From an uncultured Sulfitobacter sp. (GTDB taxonomy: Bacteria; Pseudomonadota; Alphaproteobacteria; Rhodobacterales; Rhodobacteraceae), in the NCBI RefSeq assembly GCF_947500075.1, contig NZ_CANMQS010000007.1, forward strand, positions 124,001 to 188,000: 64,000 nucleotides of DNA, written 5' to 3'. Made by a program: the position numbers and the translations under genes. The notes below the pieces were generated by a model. The model was not told the origin of the DNA and searched no databases. It saw nothing but the letters and a program-made list of their open reading frames with translations. This document shows positions 9,555 to 19,823 of the stretch, piece by piece; the first letter of the stretch is position 1; the number at the start of each line of letters is the position of its first letter.

Positions 9555-10328
9555 TTACGCCGGGTATTCGGGTTTTGGGAAGATCATGCCTTTGACCCCA
9601 GAGCGGTCAAACGGCTTCCACGCCCCTTCAGGCTGCGCCAGACGGTCTGCAACCGCATAGACCGCTGCCGGGTGGTGACCCAATCCACAGTGGCTGCCGC
9701 GCACTTCGATGTTTTCCGCGATGTCAGACTGCACCTCAATGCAGTTCTGCCAGGCACAGATGCCGTCAGTCTTGCTGTAGATCGCCGTAGACGGCACCGG
9801 AGCGGGCGCCGAGATCGCACCGCCCATATGCCGCTCCCCATCATGGGAGCTTTGACCGCTGGCCATTTCATACACCCGCCAGGCATTTGTCGCGCGCGGG
9901 CTGCCGCCGAAAGGGCTGCCCATTGAGATCACCTGCCGCACCAGTTTGGGCATCATCTTGCCGAGTTGGCGCGCATAGATGCCGCCAAGGCTCCATCCGA
10001 CAATGCTGACCTTGCGGTCGTATTTGTCGGCAAGACTTTCGACCAGATCAATCAGCCCCTGTTCCACACCGGGACGCGGTCCGAAGTTCAGGCCCATCTT
10101 CCAGCCATAGGTCGGATAGCCCTTGGTTTTCAGAAAACGGCGCATGGAAACGGTCGAACTGTCACCTGCCGTCAGACCCGGCAGGATCAACACCGGTTGC
10201 CCATCCCCACGCGGCACAAGCGCCGTCAGGGTTGGCAATGCGGCGGCAAAACCGAAAAGCTCAGGAATGGCGCGCCCTTCCAACAGGAGGAGCGATTTTC
10301 TTGGCGCAATTGCAGTTGTTTCGACCAC
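9555..10328 (-). CDS. Alpha/beta hydrolase (esterase/lipase-like)
   Basis: VLILPGLTAGDSSTVSMRRFLKTKGYPTYGWKMGLN and nucleophile elbow GWSLGG. Confidence 0.8.
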   Translation of the reverse strand: MVETTAIAPRKSLLLLEGRAIPELFGFAAALPTLTALVPRGDGQPVLILPGLTAGDSSTVSMRRFLKTKGYPTYGWKMGLNFGPRPGVEQGLIDLVESLADKYDRKVSIVGWSLGGIYARQLGKMMPKLVRQVISMGSPFGGSPRATNAWRVYEMASGQSSHDGERHMGGAISAPAPVPSTAIYSKTDGICAWQNCIEVQSDIAENIEVRGSHCGLGHHPAAVYAVADRLAQPEGAWKPFDRSGVKGMIFPKPEYPA

Positions 10329-10483
10329 TTTAGCATCCTTTTTGTTGCGACATTCTGCCTCGGTCCCAACATAGAGAGGGCTTAAAACAAGTCTGTCAAC
10401 AAATCCGTAAGGTCACCCTGACAATGCTGCGCAAGCAAAATTGACAGTGCTGCATCTGCAAAATAGCCGGTCGGGCGCTTGGT

Positions 10484-11905
10484 TCAGGCGCTCTTTGCGG
10501 CTTCCGCCTTTTCAACTGCGTGCTTCAGTTCCTCAAACGCATCGACGATCATATCCACAAAGACATCCGCGTCGGGCATGGCTTTGTGATCCGCTGTGAT
10601 GCCGAAATCGAGGTGGTCGAGGTAGCTTTGCACCGTCACGTTCAGCCCCACACCGTGGGTGGCAATCGACACCGGATAGAGGGCCGTGACCTTTGCCCCA
10701 GCGCAATAGAGCGGGAATGGCGGGCCTTGGGTGTTGGAAATGCACATGTTGACGACTTGCGGGATATGTTCGGTCAATTTCGTCGCACCGTAGAGCTGCA
10801 TCAACCCCGGCAGAAGCGTTGGCGCCCCAATCAGCGTGAAATCCTTGGGGGCGGCGTCTTTCACGCTGCCCGCAAGGGTCTTTGAGGTTCCGGATTCCTG
10901 AGAGATCTTCTTGAGACGTTTCAGCGGGTCACCGTAATTCGTGGCAATGGGCACATTCATCCCGAAGACCTGGTTGTTGATGTCCGAATTGCCGACTTCA
11001 CGCATCGAAATCGGCACAAACGCCACCAGCGCGGCATCGGGCAACGCTTGTCGCTTTGTCAGGTAACGCCGCACGGCGCCGCTGGTGATCGCCATCACCA
11101 CATCATTCAGCTTGGTACCGGTCGCCTTGCCAATCGCCTTCACCTCTTTCAGCGAAATGGACCGCGCGCCATAGCTGCGCTTGGCTTCGACCGTGACGTT
11201 GAAAGGCGTGCGGGGTGCCAGAAGCTGCGGAATGCCGACTTTGCCCGCCAACACGGGTGCCACCATGTCAGAGACCTGCCCCAGCATCTTGGGGATGTTC
11301 TCCATCATCGTCAGTTGCTGGCGCGCCATGTTGGCGGCCACATCACTGATCCCCAGGATCGCGCGTTCCAGATCGCTGGGCTTGCGGGTGGGTTTCTTGG
11401 GTTCAGGCGGATCTACCTCACGGGGTTGGTCGGTTACATCGTACAGGGCTTTGGTGATCACCATGCCCGCACCACCATCCACCGCCGCATGGTGCACCTT
11501 GGAGTAAAGCGCGGCTTGTCGCCCTTCGAGCCCCTCGATCACCGTGAACTGCCACAGCGGCTTTTTCCGGTCCAACCGCTCTGCATGCAAGGCCGCGACC
11601 ATGTCTTCAAGTTGCTTGCGGTTGCCCGGCTTGGGCAGTTTGGCGCTTTGAATATGGTAGTCGAAATCAAGCTCACCGGCATCGACCCAGCCGGGGTGAT
11701 CCACCTGCCACATGGCCTTGGCCAACTTCATGCCGAAGATCGGAATAAGGTGCACGCGCCCCTTGAAGAAGTCGGTAAAGTGCTTGTGGAACGACCCCTT
11801 AAAGCCCTTGGGCAGATCATACAGCGTGAGCCCCGCCACATGCATCGGTGTCTGGTCTGTTTCCATGTACAGAAACGTCGCATCAATCCCACTTAGCTGC
11901 TTCAT
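10484..11905 (-). CDS. Wax ester synthase/diacylglycerol acyltransferase (WS/DGAT)
   Basis: MKQLSGIDATFLYMETDQTPMHVAGLTLYD; catalytic HHAAVDGGAG (HHxxxDG). Confidence 0.92.
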   Translation of the reverse strand: MKQLSGIDATFLYMETDQTPMHVAGLTLYDLPKGFKGSFHKHFTDFFKGRVHLIPIFGMKLAKAMWQVDHPGWVDAGELDFDYHIQSAKLPKPGNRKQLEDMVAALHAERLDRKKPLWQFTVIEGLEGRQAALYSKVHHAAVDGGAGMVITKALYDVTDQPREVDPPEPKKPTRKPSDLERAILGISDVAANMARQQLTMMENIPKMLGQVSDMVAPVLAGKVGIPQLLAPRTPFNVTVEAKRSYGARSISLKEVKAIGKATGTKLNDVVMAITSGAVRRYLTKRQALPDAALVAFVPISMREVGNSDINNQVFGMNVPIATNYGDPLKRLKKISQESGTSKTLAGSVKDAAPKDFTLIGAPTLLPGLMQLYGATKLTEHIPQVVNMCISNTQGPPFPLYCAGAKVTALYPVSIATHGVGLNVTVQSYLDHLDFGITADHKAMPDADVFVDMIVDAFEELKHAVEKAEAAKSA

Positions 11906-12059
11906 AACCGGAACTCTTCCCTAAAAGTTGACGCTGCGCGCTTGCTTGATCAGTTGACGAAACTCTGTAACGTAGGTCAAGGGGCGCGGTTTTAGCGCCT
12001 CAGTGTTGCTCAGATCTGCCCGTTTAAAGAGGCGACAAGCGATACGCTGGGAGGACGTA

Positions 12060-13751
12060 ATGGACAGAAACTGGACCAAACACTACCCTGACGGCGTGCC
12101 CGCAGAGGTTGATATTGGCCAATATGGCTCGCTCGTTGATCTGCTGGAGGAGAGCTTCTCCAAATACACCAACGACAATGCCTATATCCTTATGGACAAG
12201 GCGTTGACCTATGGCGAGCTGGACCGCAAGTCGCGCGCTGTAGGAGCCTATCTGCAAAGCCTCGGGCTTCAGCAGGGGGACCGGGTGGCGATCATGATGC
12301 CCAATGTGCTGCAATACCCTGTCGTGTTGGCCGGTATCCTGCGCGCAGGCTTTGTGGCGGTGAATGTGAACCCGCTTTATACCCCACGCGAATTGGAACA
12401 TCAGCTCAGCGATTCCGGGGCCAGGGCGATCTTCATCATCGAAAACTTTGCCGAAACCCTCGACAAGGTGATCGACAATACCCCTATCGAACATACCGTG
12501 GTAACAGGTGTTGGCGATCTGCTGGGTTTTCCCAAGGGATTGGTCACGAATTTCGTGCTGCGCCGGGTCCGAAAGGCGATCCCCCCTTTCCAGCTGCCGG
12601 GGCATATCCGGCTGGGTCGCGTACTGACCATGGGCGCGGGCATGAAGATGACCAAGCCGGCGGTGACGGCCGACGACGTGGCGGTGCTGCAATACACCGG
12701 TGGGACCACGGGGCTGTCCAAGGGGGCGGTGTTGCTGCACCGCACGGTGATTGCGAACCTGCTGTCTTCAGAGGCGTGGATGAAACCGGGACTGAACCGC
12801 CGCCCCATCGAAGGGCAGTTGACCTTCATCTGCGCGCTGCCGCTCTATCACGTCTTTGCCTTCATCACCTGCTCGCTCTTGTCGATGCGGTCGGGCGGGG
12901 TGAACATCCTGATCCCCAATCCGCGTGACATGGCGGCAACGATCAAGGAAATCGGCAAGTACAGATTTCACGTCTTTCCGGGCGTGAATACATTGTTCAA
13001 TGGGCTGACCAACCATGCCGATTTCGCCAAGCTGGACTTTGACCAGTTACGCATCGCCAATGGCGGCGGCATGGCCGTTCAGGAAGCCGTGGCCAGGAAG
13101 TGGCTGGAGATTACCGGCTGTCCGATCTGCGAAGGGTATGGCCTGTCTGAAACCTCATCCGGCATCACCTGCAACCCGACCGATACCGATGCCTACTCTG
13201 GCACCATCGGCCTGCCGATGCCAAACGTGGATATCCGCATTCTCGATGATGACGGCAATGACGTGCCTCAAGGCGAGCGGGGAGAGATCGCCATTCGCGG
13301 CCCGCAGGTGATGGCCGGATACTGGCAACGTCCTGATGCCACGGCAGAGGTGATGACACCCGACGGGTATTTCAAATCCGGCGACATCGGCATCATGGAT
13401 GAAAGAGGATTTACCAAGATCGTGGACCGCAAGAAGGACATGATCCTTGTTTCCGGTTTCAATGTGTACCCCAATGAGATCGAAGCGGTTGCCGTGGGAT
13501 GTGATGGCGTGGACGAAGCCGCCTGCGTGGGTGTCCCGGACCGCAGCAGCGGGGAGGCGGTTATGCTGTTCATCACCAAATCCGACCCGAACCTGACAGA
13601 AAAGGATGTCCGCGCGTTCTGCATGCGGGAACTCACGGGCTACAAGAAACCGCGTCACATCCGGTTTGTCGATGAGATGCCAAAGACCAATGTCGGCAAG
13701 ATCCTGCGCCGTGAATTGCGCGATGCTGCCATCAAGGAAATGAGCGCTTAA
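12060..13751 (+). CDS. Long-chain fatty acid--CoA ligase
   Basis: AMP-binding motif LQYTGGTTGLSKGAVLLH; YFKSGDIGIMDERGFTKIVDRKKDMILVSGFNVYPNEIE. Confidence 0.9.
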   Translation: MDRNWTKHYPDGVPAEVDIGQYGSLVDLLEESFSKYTNDNAYILMDKALTYGELDRKSRAVGAYLQSLGLQQGDRVAIMMPNVLQYPVVLAGILRAGFVAVNVNPLYTPRELEHQLSDSGARAIFIIENFAETLDKVIDNTPIEHTVVTGVGDLLGFPKGLVTNFVLRRVRKAIPPFQLPGHIRLGRVLTMGAGMKMTKPAVTADDVAVLQYTGGTTGLSKGAVLLHRTVIANLLSSEAWMKPGLNRRPIEGQLTFICALPLYHVFAFITCSLLSMRSGGVNILIPNPRDMAATIKEIGKYRFHVFPGVNTLFNGLTNHADFAKLDFDQLRIANGGGMAVQEAVARKWLEITGCPICEGYGLSETSSGITCNPTDTDAYSGTIGLPMPNVDIRILDDDGNDVPQGERGEIAIRGPQVMAGYWQRPDATAEVMTPDGYFKSGDIGIMDERGFTKIVDRKKDMILVSGFNVYPNEIEAVAVGCDGVDEAACVGVPDRSSGEAVMLFITKSDPNLTEKDVRAFCMRELTGYKKPRHIRFVDEMPKTNVGKILRRELRDAAIKEMSA

Positions 13752-13774
13752 GCTCCCACAGGAAAGACAAAAAT

Positions 13775-14251
13775 ATGAGTGATCTGACATTTGCGAAGAT
13801 GGGCACCATGGTGGGTGAGGCTCTGGGCACATCCTCCTGGCAGGTTGTGACACAGGAAGCGGTTAACGAATTCGCCAATTGCACGGGCGACAATCAATGG
13901 ATCCACATCGACGTGGAGCGGGCCAAAAAGGAAAGCCCCTTTGGCGGGCCGGTTGCCCACGGCTATCTGACGCTGTCGATGCTGTCGGCCATGGCGATGG
14001 AGATCGGCGTGGTGCCACAGGGCACCGCAGCGGCGCTGAATTATGGATTGGACAAGGTGCGTTTTCTGGCGCCCGTTCCGGTGGGCGCGAAGATCCGCCT
14101 GCATTCCAAGCTCAGCGGGTTCGAGCGCAAGAGCAATGGCCAGTTCCTGATGATGACCGAAAACACGATCGAAATTGACGGGGCGGACAAACCCGCCCTG
14201 ATTGCCGAAAGTCTGGCAATGCTGGTCCCCGGACCAGACGCCGTAGTTTGA
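13775..14251 (+). CDS. MaoC-like dehydratase ((R)-specific enoyl-CoA hydratase-like)
   Basis: Hot-dog motif FANCTGDNQWIHIDVERAKKESPFGGPVAHGYLTLSM. Confidence 0.85.
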   Translation: MSDLTFAKMGTMVGEALGTSSWQVVTQEAVNEFANCTGDNQWIHIDVERAKKESPFGGPVAHGYLTLSMLSAMAMEIGVVPQGTAAALNYGLDKVRFLAPVPVGAKIRLHSKLSGFERKSNGQFLMMTENTIEIDGADKPALIAESLAMLVPGPDAVV

Positions 14252-14268
14252 CAGAGAGGGTACAGGGT

Positions 14269-15978
14269 ATGAGCGACGATAAATCCAAGATTTCCAAGAA
14301 CGCCCGCGACATCGCGGAAAACGCAGCGGAAAACACACTGGCACTGAACCCATTGGTCAGCCTGCGCGCTGAAGACATGTTCAGCGCTGGCACCACCCTG
14401 ATGCGCGCCATGGCCTCCCAGCCGCAGGCGATGATGAACCAATGGATGTCGCTGACCTCTGACCTGACCAAGGTTGTCACCCAGTCCTCAGAAATCGCCC
14501 CGGACCGCAAGGACAGGCGGTTTGCCGACAGCGGCTGGAACAACAACGTTTTCTCCAAAGGGATCATGCAAAGCTATCTGGCTTGGGCAGAGAAACTGGC
14601 AGAGACGGTCGAAGAACTGGACCTGCCGGACAAGGACGCCGCACGTGCGCGGCTGGTGACGTCGATTTTCATTGATACGATGTCACCCTCCAACAATTTC
14701 TTCGCCAACCCGGCCGCAATGAAGCAACTGTTTGAAACAGGTGGCAAAAGCGCTGTCTCCGGCCTCAAGAACATGCTGACGGATCTGACAGAGAACGGCG
14801 GGCTGCCCGCTTCTGTTGATACGTCCAAGTTCAAGGTGGGCGAAAACCTTGCCATCACGCCGGGCAAGGTGGTGTTCCGCAATGAGGTGATTGAGCTGGT
14901 CCACTACACGGCCAACACCGACAAGGTGCACAAGCGCCCCCTGCTGGTGGTGCCGCCACAGATCAACAAATACTATTCCATCGACATGGCGCCGGGCAAA
15001 AGCATGATCGAATTCCTGCTGGCGCAGGGCATCCAGCCCTATTGCATCAGCTGGCGCAACCCAACGGCAGAGCATCGCGATTGGGACATGACCACCTATA
15101 TCGAAGCGCTGGACGAGGCCTGCGACGCCGCGCTGGAGATAACAGGCTCGGATTCAGTCAACATCATGGGGTCTTGTTCGGGCGGGATCACCCTGTCGAC
15201 CTATGCGGGCTGGCTGGCCGCGCAGGACATGTCGCACAAGATCAACTCGGTCATTCTGGCGGTCTGCGTGCTCGACACCATGGCCTCCACCGACAGTGAC
15301 ATGGCGGCTTTGGTCACTCCTGCGACGGTGCAGGCGGCCAAGCTGGCCTCGTCCAGCCGGGGTGTGTTGGACGGGCAGGACATGGCAAAGATGTTCGCCT
15401 GGATGCGGCCCAACGATCTGATCTGGAACTACTGGGTGAACAACTACCTGATGGGCAATGCGCCACCGGCGTTTGACGTTCTGTACTGGAATGCCGACAC
15501 GACCCGCCTGCCTGCGGGGCTGCATGGTGATTTCCTCGATATGATCTACACCAACCCGTTCCTCAATCCCGGTGAAATGGTTGTGGGCGGGCATGAGATC
15601 GACATGACCAAGGTGGACTATGACACCTATGTCATCGCAGGCACCACAGACCACATCACACCTTGGAAAGCCGTCTACGAAACAGCGCGGCTCTACGGCA
15701 AGAACACGACGTTCATCCTGTCCAATTCCGGCCACCTGCAAAGCCTGCTGAACCCACCGGGCAATCCCAAGGCGTGGTACATGAAGGGTGATGCAAAACA
15801 GGCCGACCCAGAGGATTGGGCCGAGAAAGCGACCAAGCATGAAGGCAGCTGGTGGCTGGACTGGGGCGAGATGCTGAAAACGAAATCCGACAAGCTGGTC
15901 GCGGCACCCAAGAAGCCGGGCAGCAAGAAACACCCGGCCCTGGGTGATGCGCCCGGCACCTATGTATTCGAACCATAA
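14269..15978 (+). CDS. phaC: Poly(3-hydroxyalkanoate) synthase, class II-like
   Basis: Lipase-like box GSCSGGIT, KMFAWMRPNDLIWNYWVNNYL, LSNSGHLQSLLNPPGNPKA, resembling Pseudomonas PhaC1/C2. Confidence 0.93.
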   Translation: MSDDKSKISKNARDIAENAAENTLALNPLVSLRAEDMFSAGTTLMRAMASQPQAMMNQWMSLTSDLTKVVTQSSEIAPDRKDRRFADSGWNNNVFSKGIMQSYLAWAEKLAETVEELDLPDKDAARARLVTSIFIDTMSPSNNFFANPAAMKQLFETGGKSAVSGLKNMLTDLTENGGLPASVDTSKFKVGENLAITPGKVVFRNEVIELVHYTANTDKVHKRPLLVVPPQINKYYSIDMAPGKSMIEFLLAQGIQPYCISWRNPTAEHRDWDMTTYIEALDEACDAALEITGSDSVNIMGSCSGGITLSTYAGWLAAQDMSHKINSVILAVCVLDTMASTDSDMAALVTPATVQAAKLASSSRGVLDGQDMAKMFAWMRPNDLIWNYWVNNYLMGNAPPAFDVLYWNADTTRLPAGLHGDFLDMIYTNPFLNPGEMVVGGHEIDMTKVDYDTYVIAGTTDHITPWKAVYETARLYGKNTTFILSNSGHLQSLLNPPGNPKAWYMKGDAKQADPEDWAEKATKHEGSWWLDWGEMLKTKSDKLVAAPKKPGSKKHPALGDAPGTYVFEP

Positions 15979-16012
15979 GCGGTAACCTGTGGTCAAAAGG
16001 AAGAACCACCTG

Positions 16013-16861
16013 ATGCGTGAAGACACAATGGAAAAACCCAAACTCAAGCTGCCCAAAGGCATCCGGGTTGAGATGATCGATGTCCGGGGCCAGATGCTCC
16101 GCGTGGCGATCAAGGACGGGGACGACACCCTGCCGCCGCTGCTGATGTTCAACGGGATTGGTGCAAACCTTGAACTGGGTTTTCCGTTTCTGAAGGAACT
16201 GAAGAACCGCCGCGCGATCCTGTTTGACGTGCCCGGTGTCGGCGGCTCTCCGATGCCGAGCCTGCCGTACCGTCCATCGACGCTGGCGCGGATGTCCAAG
16301 CATCTGTTGCAGATCCTTGAGATTGATCAGGTCGACGTCTCCGGCGTGTCATGGGGCGGCGGGCTGGCGCAGCAATTTGCGCGGCAGTATCCCAAGATCT
16401 GCCGCAGGCTGGTCCTTGTCTCCACCTCCTCCGGCTGGACCATGGTGCCCGGTAAACCGAACGTGCTGTCCAAAATGGCAAACGTCCGGCGCTATACCGA
16501 CAAGGGCTATATGCGTTCCATCGCCGCAGAGATTTATGGCGGCGCCTTCCGGCGTGACGATACGCTGATCAATGCCCATGCGGCAGGCATGAAGCCGTCG
16601 TCCAATGCCGGTTACATGATGCAGCTGCTGGCGATGACCGGCTGGACGTCTGTGCCGTGGCTGTGGCGGCTGAAGCAGCCAACGCTGGTTGTCTCCGGCA
16701 CCGATGATCCGCTGATCAATGTCGCGAACGCCAGGATGCTGGCACATCTGATCCCCAATTCCCGGTTGGAACTGGTGGATGACGGGCACCTGTTTGTCGT
16801 GACCGATCCTAAGGGGACAGCCGCAATGGTTGAGGATTTCCTGTCGGACGAGACGCTGTAA
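16013..16861 (+). CDS. phaZ: Intracellular PHA depolymerase (mcl-type, alpha/beta hydrolase)
   Basis: LMFNGIGANLELGFPFLKEL, DVPGVGGS, GVSWGGGLAQQFARQYP, resembling Pseudomonas PhaZ; directly downstream of phaC. Confidence 0.88.
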   Translation: MREDTMEKPKLKLPKGIRVEMIDVRGQMLRVAIKDGDDTLPPLLMFNGIGANLELGFPFLKELKNRRAILFDVPGVGGSPMPSLPYRPSTLARMSKHLLQILEIDQVDVSGVSWGGGLAQQFARQYPKICRRLVLVSTSSGWTMVPGKPNVLSKMANVRRYTDKGYMRSIAAEIYGGAFRRDDTLINAHAAGMKPSSNAGYMMQLLAMTGWTSVPWLWRLKQPTLVVSGTDDPLINVANARMLAHLIPNSRLELVDDGHLFVVTDPKGTAAMVEDFLSDETL

Positions 16862-16894
16862 AGGCAACTTGCCCCCGCGTTCCGCCAAGGGGCG

Positions 16895-18187
16895 CTAAAT
16901 GCCGAACCGGTCCCGGATGCGATAGGCCAGCACGGACGGTGCCAGAAACCACGGGTTCCCGGTGTAGAACGGGCGGGTCTGGAACGGGATCTTGTTGAAC
17001 GCCGTCATCCCTTCGGGGTTGTCCGACGCCTGTTGCCCGATCCGCATGCCCAGATAGCTGGCCATGCCAACACCCGAACCACAATACCCCATCGCGTAGT
17101 ACAGACCGTCCTCCTGGCCTGCGTGCATCAGCGTATCAAAGGTGTAGCCCACGAAACCAGACCAGCTGTGGCTGATGCGGGTTTGGGCCAGCTCCGGGAA
17201 CAATCGGACCAGTTCTGCATGCAGCTTGGGTCCGGTGCGCCGGGGATCGGTTTCCCGCAAGGATACCCGCCCCCCAAACAGGATGCGTTTGCGATCGGGC
17301 GACGGGCGGTAATAATACACCAGCTTGCGGGTATCTGACAGGATGCGGTTGGTGGGCATCAGACGATCCATCACGTCTGATGGCAGCTCCTCCGTCGCGA
17401 TGATGTAGGACCCGATGGGAATGATGCGCCGCTGCTGCCATGGGCTGAGCGGGCCGGTGTAGCCATTCGTGGCAAGCACCACCCGGCCAGCACGCACCGG
17501 CCCCTTTGGGGTCTGCAATTCAAACCCCTTTGCCGTACGATTGAGGCTTTTCACCCGGCAATGCGTCGCAATCTCCGCCCCGTGGCGTCGCGCAATCCCA
17601 AGCAAACCACGATGATACTTGGCCGGATGCAGGCTGGCGTGATGCGGGTAAACGATGCCGCCGTGATATGCAGCCGTATCAAACTCTGTCGCCTGATCGG
17701 CCTTCGGGATCATAAAGGCATCATCCGAAAACACGGCTGCGTTGACCCCAATGCTGCGCGCAAGCTGGTCGTATTTCTTGGGCGTATGCGCACCGTGAAA
17801 CCGTCCATCCACCTGAAAGTCGCAGTCGATCTTATGGGCGGGAATGAAGTCTTTCATGAAGTCGAGGCTCGCCTGCCCTTCGCGCAGGATCTCCACCGCC
17901 CGTTGCGCGCCGAACTGCCGGGTCAATTCCGGCAAAGACCCCTTGATTGAGGTCGAAACTTGCCCGCCATTGCGCGTACTGGCCCCGAACCCTGCTGCTT
18001 CGGCTTCCAGCACAAGGGTTGTGCGACCTGCCTGCGCGGTCTGAATGGCGGCGTGCAGCCCTGTGTAGCCAGATCCGATGATGGCCACGTCCACCTGTTT
18101 CGGCAGGTCCTGCTCAGACGCTGGCTCTGGTGGGGCGGCCTCCCACCAGTAGGGGGACTCTTTGAAGTCCGTTGTAAAAAGCGACAT
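16895..18187 (-). CDS. FAD-dependent amine/amino acid oxidoreductase (DAO family, PuuB-like)
   Basis: SPYWWEAAPPEP; VAIIGSGYTGLHAAIQTAQAGRTTLVLEAEAAGFGASTRNGGQVS. Confidence 0.87.
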   Translation of the reverse strand: MSLFTTDFKESPYWWEAAPPEPASEQDLPKQVDVAIIGSGYTGLHAAIQTAQAGRTTLVLEAEAAGFGASTRNGGQVSTSIKGSLPELTRQFGAQRAVEILREGQASLDFMKDFIPAHKIDCDFQVDGRFHGAHTPKKYDQLARSIGVNAAVFSDDAFMIPKADQATEFDTAAYHGGIVYPHHASLHPAKYHRGLLGIARRHGAEIATHCRVKSLNRTAKGFELQTPKGPVRAGRVVLATNGYTGPLSPWQQRRIIPIGSYIIATEELPSDVMDRLMPTNRILSDTRKLVYYYRPSPDRKRILFGGRVSLRETDPRRTGPKLHAELVRLFPELAQTRISHSWSGFVGYTFDTLMHAGQEDGLYYAMGYCGSGVGMASYLGMRIGQQASDNPEGMTAFNKIPFQTRPFYTGNPWFLAPSVLAYRIRDRFGI

Positions 18188-19812
18188 CAGACAGCGCCTC
18201 CATGGCTCGCAAGAATCATATCAGCGCCCTTTTCCCCCACCATGATCGCAGGCGCATTGGTGTTGCCCGACGTCAGGGTTGGAAAGATCGAGGCATCCAC
18301 CACACGCAACCCCAGCACACCATGCACCCGTAACTGCGCATCAACCACCGCCGTCTGGGGGTCCGGCCCCATCATGCAGGTGCCAATGGGATGGTACACA
18401 GTGCCGATCCGCTCCCTGATGTCTTCCAGCAGCTCTTCATCTGATTGCACGGCTGCGCCGGGCAGGATCTCATCCTCAATCAGGTCTGCGAGTGCGGGCG
18501 CTGCCGCCAACTGCCGCATCAGCTTTGAGCCTTCCAGCATCTCCTGCTTGTCCAGATCGGTTGACAGGTAGTTGGGATGGATCTCCGGCGGCTCTGCGGG
18601 ATCGGTGGACCGGATGGCCAGATGCCCCCGGCTGGTGGGGTGCATCGGCTGCGCGCCCATCAGGAAACCCGAGAACGGGTCGGGGTTCATCAAGGGCCGC
18701 TTGCCCGGTGGCGCTTTGGTATAGCTGACGGGCGAGAAAAACAGCTGCATGTTGGGCCGGGCCAGCCCCGGTCGGGAGCGTACAAACCCGCCACCCTGAT
18801 TGACACCCAGCGACAAAGGCCCGCCGCGCGTCAGCACATACCGCAGCCCCTGCCAAAGCTTGCCATGCCAGGAATGCAACTGATCGTTCAGCGTCGGCAC
18901 GCGGGAACGATAGAGGAAATCAATCGCCAGGTGGTCTTGGAGGTTCTGCCCGACGCCGGGGCTGTCGTGGACAGCCTCGACCCCCTTGGCGCGCAGCATC
19001 TCTGCGGGTCCGATCCCGGACAGTTGCAAGAGCTGCGGTGAATTCACCGCACCGGACGACAGGATCACCTCAGCACCCGCAAAGGCCTGCTTCTCCTGCC
19101 CCCGCTGGCGGTATGCGACACCTACTGCACGCCCGTCTTTCAGCAACACGCGCGTGGCCAGCGCGTTTTTCTCAACCCGAAGGTTCTTGCGCCCCTGCGC
19201 GGGCCGGATGTAGGCACGCGCGGTGGACATGCGGAACCCGTCTTTGGCGGTGTTCTGATAGGTGCCTATGCCTTCCTGCGTGGCCCCGTTGAAATCAGGG
19301 TTATGCGGGAACTGGACCTGTTCCCCTGCCTTGATGAAATCCTGACACAACGGGTGCAGGTAACGGTCCATCGTGGCGACATGGACGGGCCCCTGCCCGC
19401 CGCGATAGGCATCCTCGCCCCGGTCATTGGTCTCCGCTTTCTTGAAGTACGGCAGCACGTCGGACCAGCCCCAACCGGGGTTGCCCAGATCACGCCAGCC
19501 GTCGAAGTCTTCCTGCTGGCCCCGAATGTAGACCATCGCATTGATCGAACTGGACCCGCCCATCACTTTGCCACGTGGCCAATAGGAAGTGCGGTTGTTC
19601 AATTCCGGGTTCGGCGCAGTTTCGTACATCCAGTTGACGCTGCGCTTGTAGAACGTCTTGCCATAGCCAATCGGCATCCAGATCCAGAAGTTCAGATCAC
19701 TGCCGCCCGCTTCCAGCAGCAGCACTTTGAATTTGCCGCGGGCGCTCAGCCGGTTGGCCAGAACACACCCGGCAGAGCCTGCACCCACAATGATGAAGTC
19801 ATACTGCGCCAT
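18187..19812 (-). CDS. GMC family oxidoreductase (choline dehydrogenase-like)
   Basis: FIIVGAGSAGCVLANRLS, GKVMGGSSSINAMVYIRG, GEVILSSGAVNSPQLLQLSGIG-type motif, YHPIGTCMMG. Confidence 0.92.
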   Translation of the reverse strand: MAQYDFIIVGAGSAGCVLANRLSARGKFKVLLLEAGGSDLNFWIWMPIGYGKTFYKRSVNWMYETAPNPELNNRTSYWPRGKVMGGSSSINAMVYIRGQQEDFDGWRDLGNPGWGWSDVLPYFKKAETNDRGEDAYRGGQGPVHVATMDRYLHPLCQDFIKAGEQVQFPHNPDFNGATQEGIGTYQNTAKDGFRMSTARAYIRPAQGRKNLRVEKNALATRVLLKDGRAVGVAYRQRGQEKQAFAGAEVILSSGAVNSPQLLQLSGIGPAEMLRAKGVEAVHDSPGVGQNLQDHLAIDFLYRSRVPTLNDQLHSWHGKLWQGLRYVLTRGGPLSLGVNQGGGFVRSRPGLARPNMQLFFSPVSYTKAPPGKRPLMNPDPFSGFLMGAQPMHPTSRGHLAIRSTDPAEPPEIHPNYLSTDLDKQEMLEGSKLMRQLAAAPALADLIEDEILPGAAVQSDEELLEDIRERIGTVYHPIGTCMMGPDPQTAVVDAQLRVHGVLGLRVVDASIFPTLTSGNTNAPAIMVGEKGADMILASHGGAV

Positions 19813-19823
19813 GCCGGTAGCGC

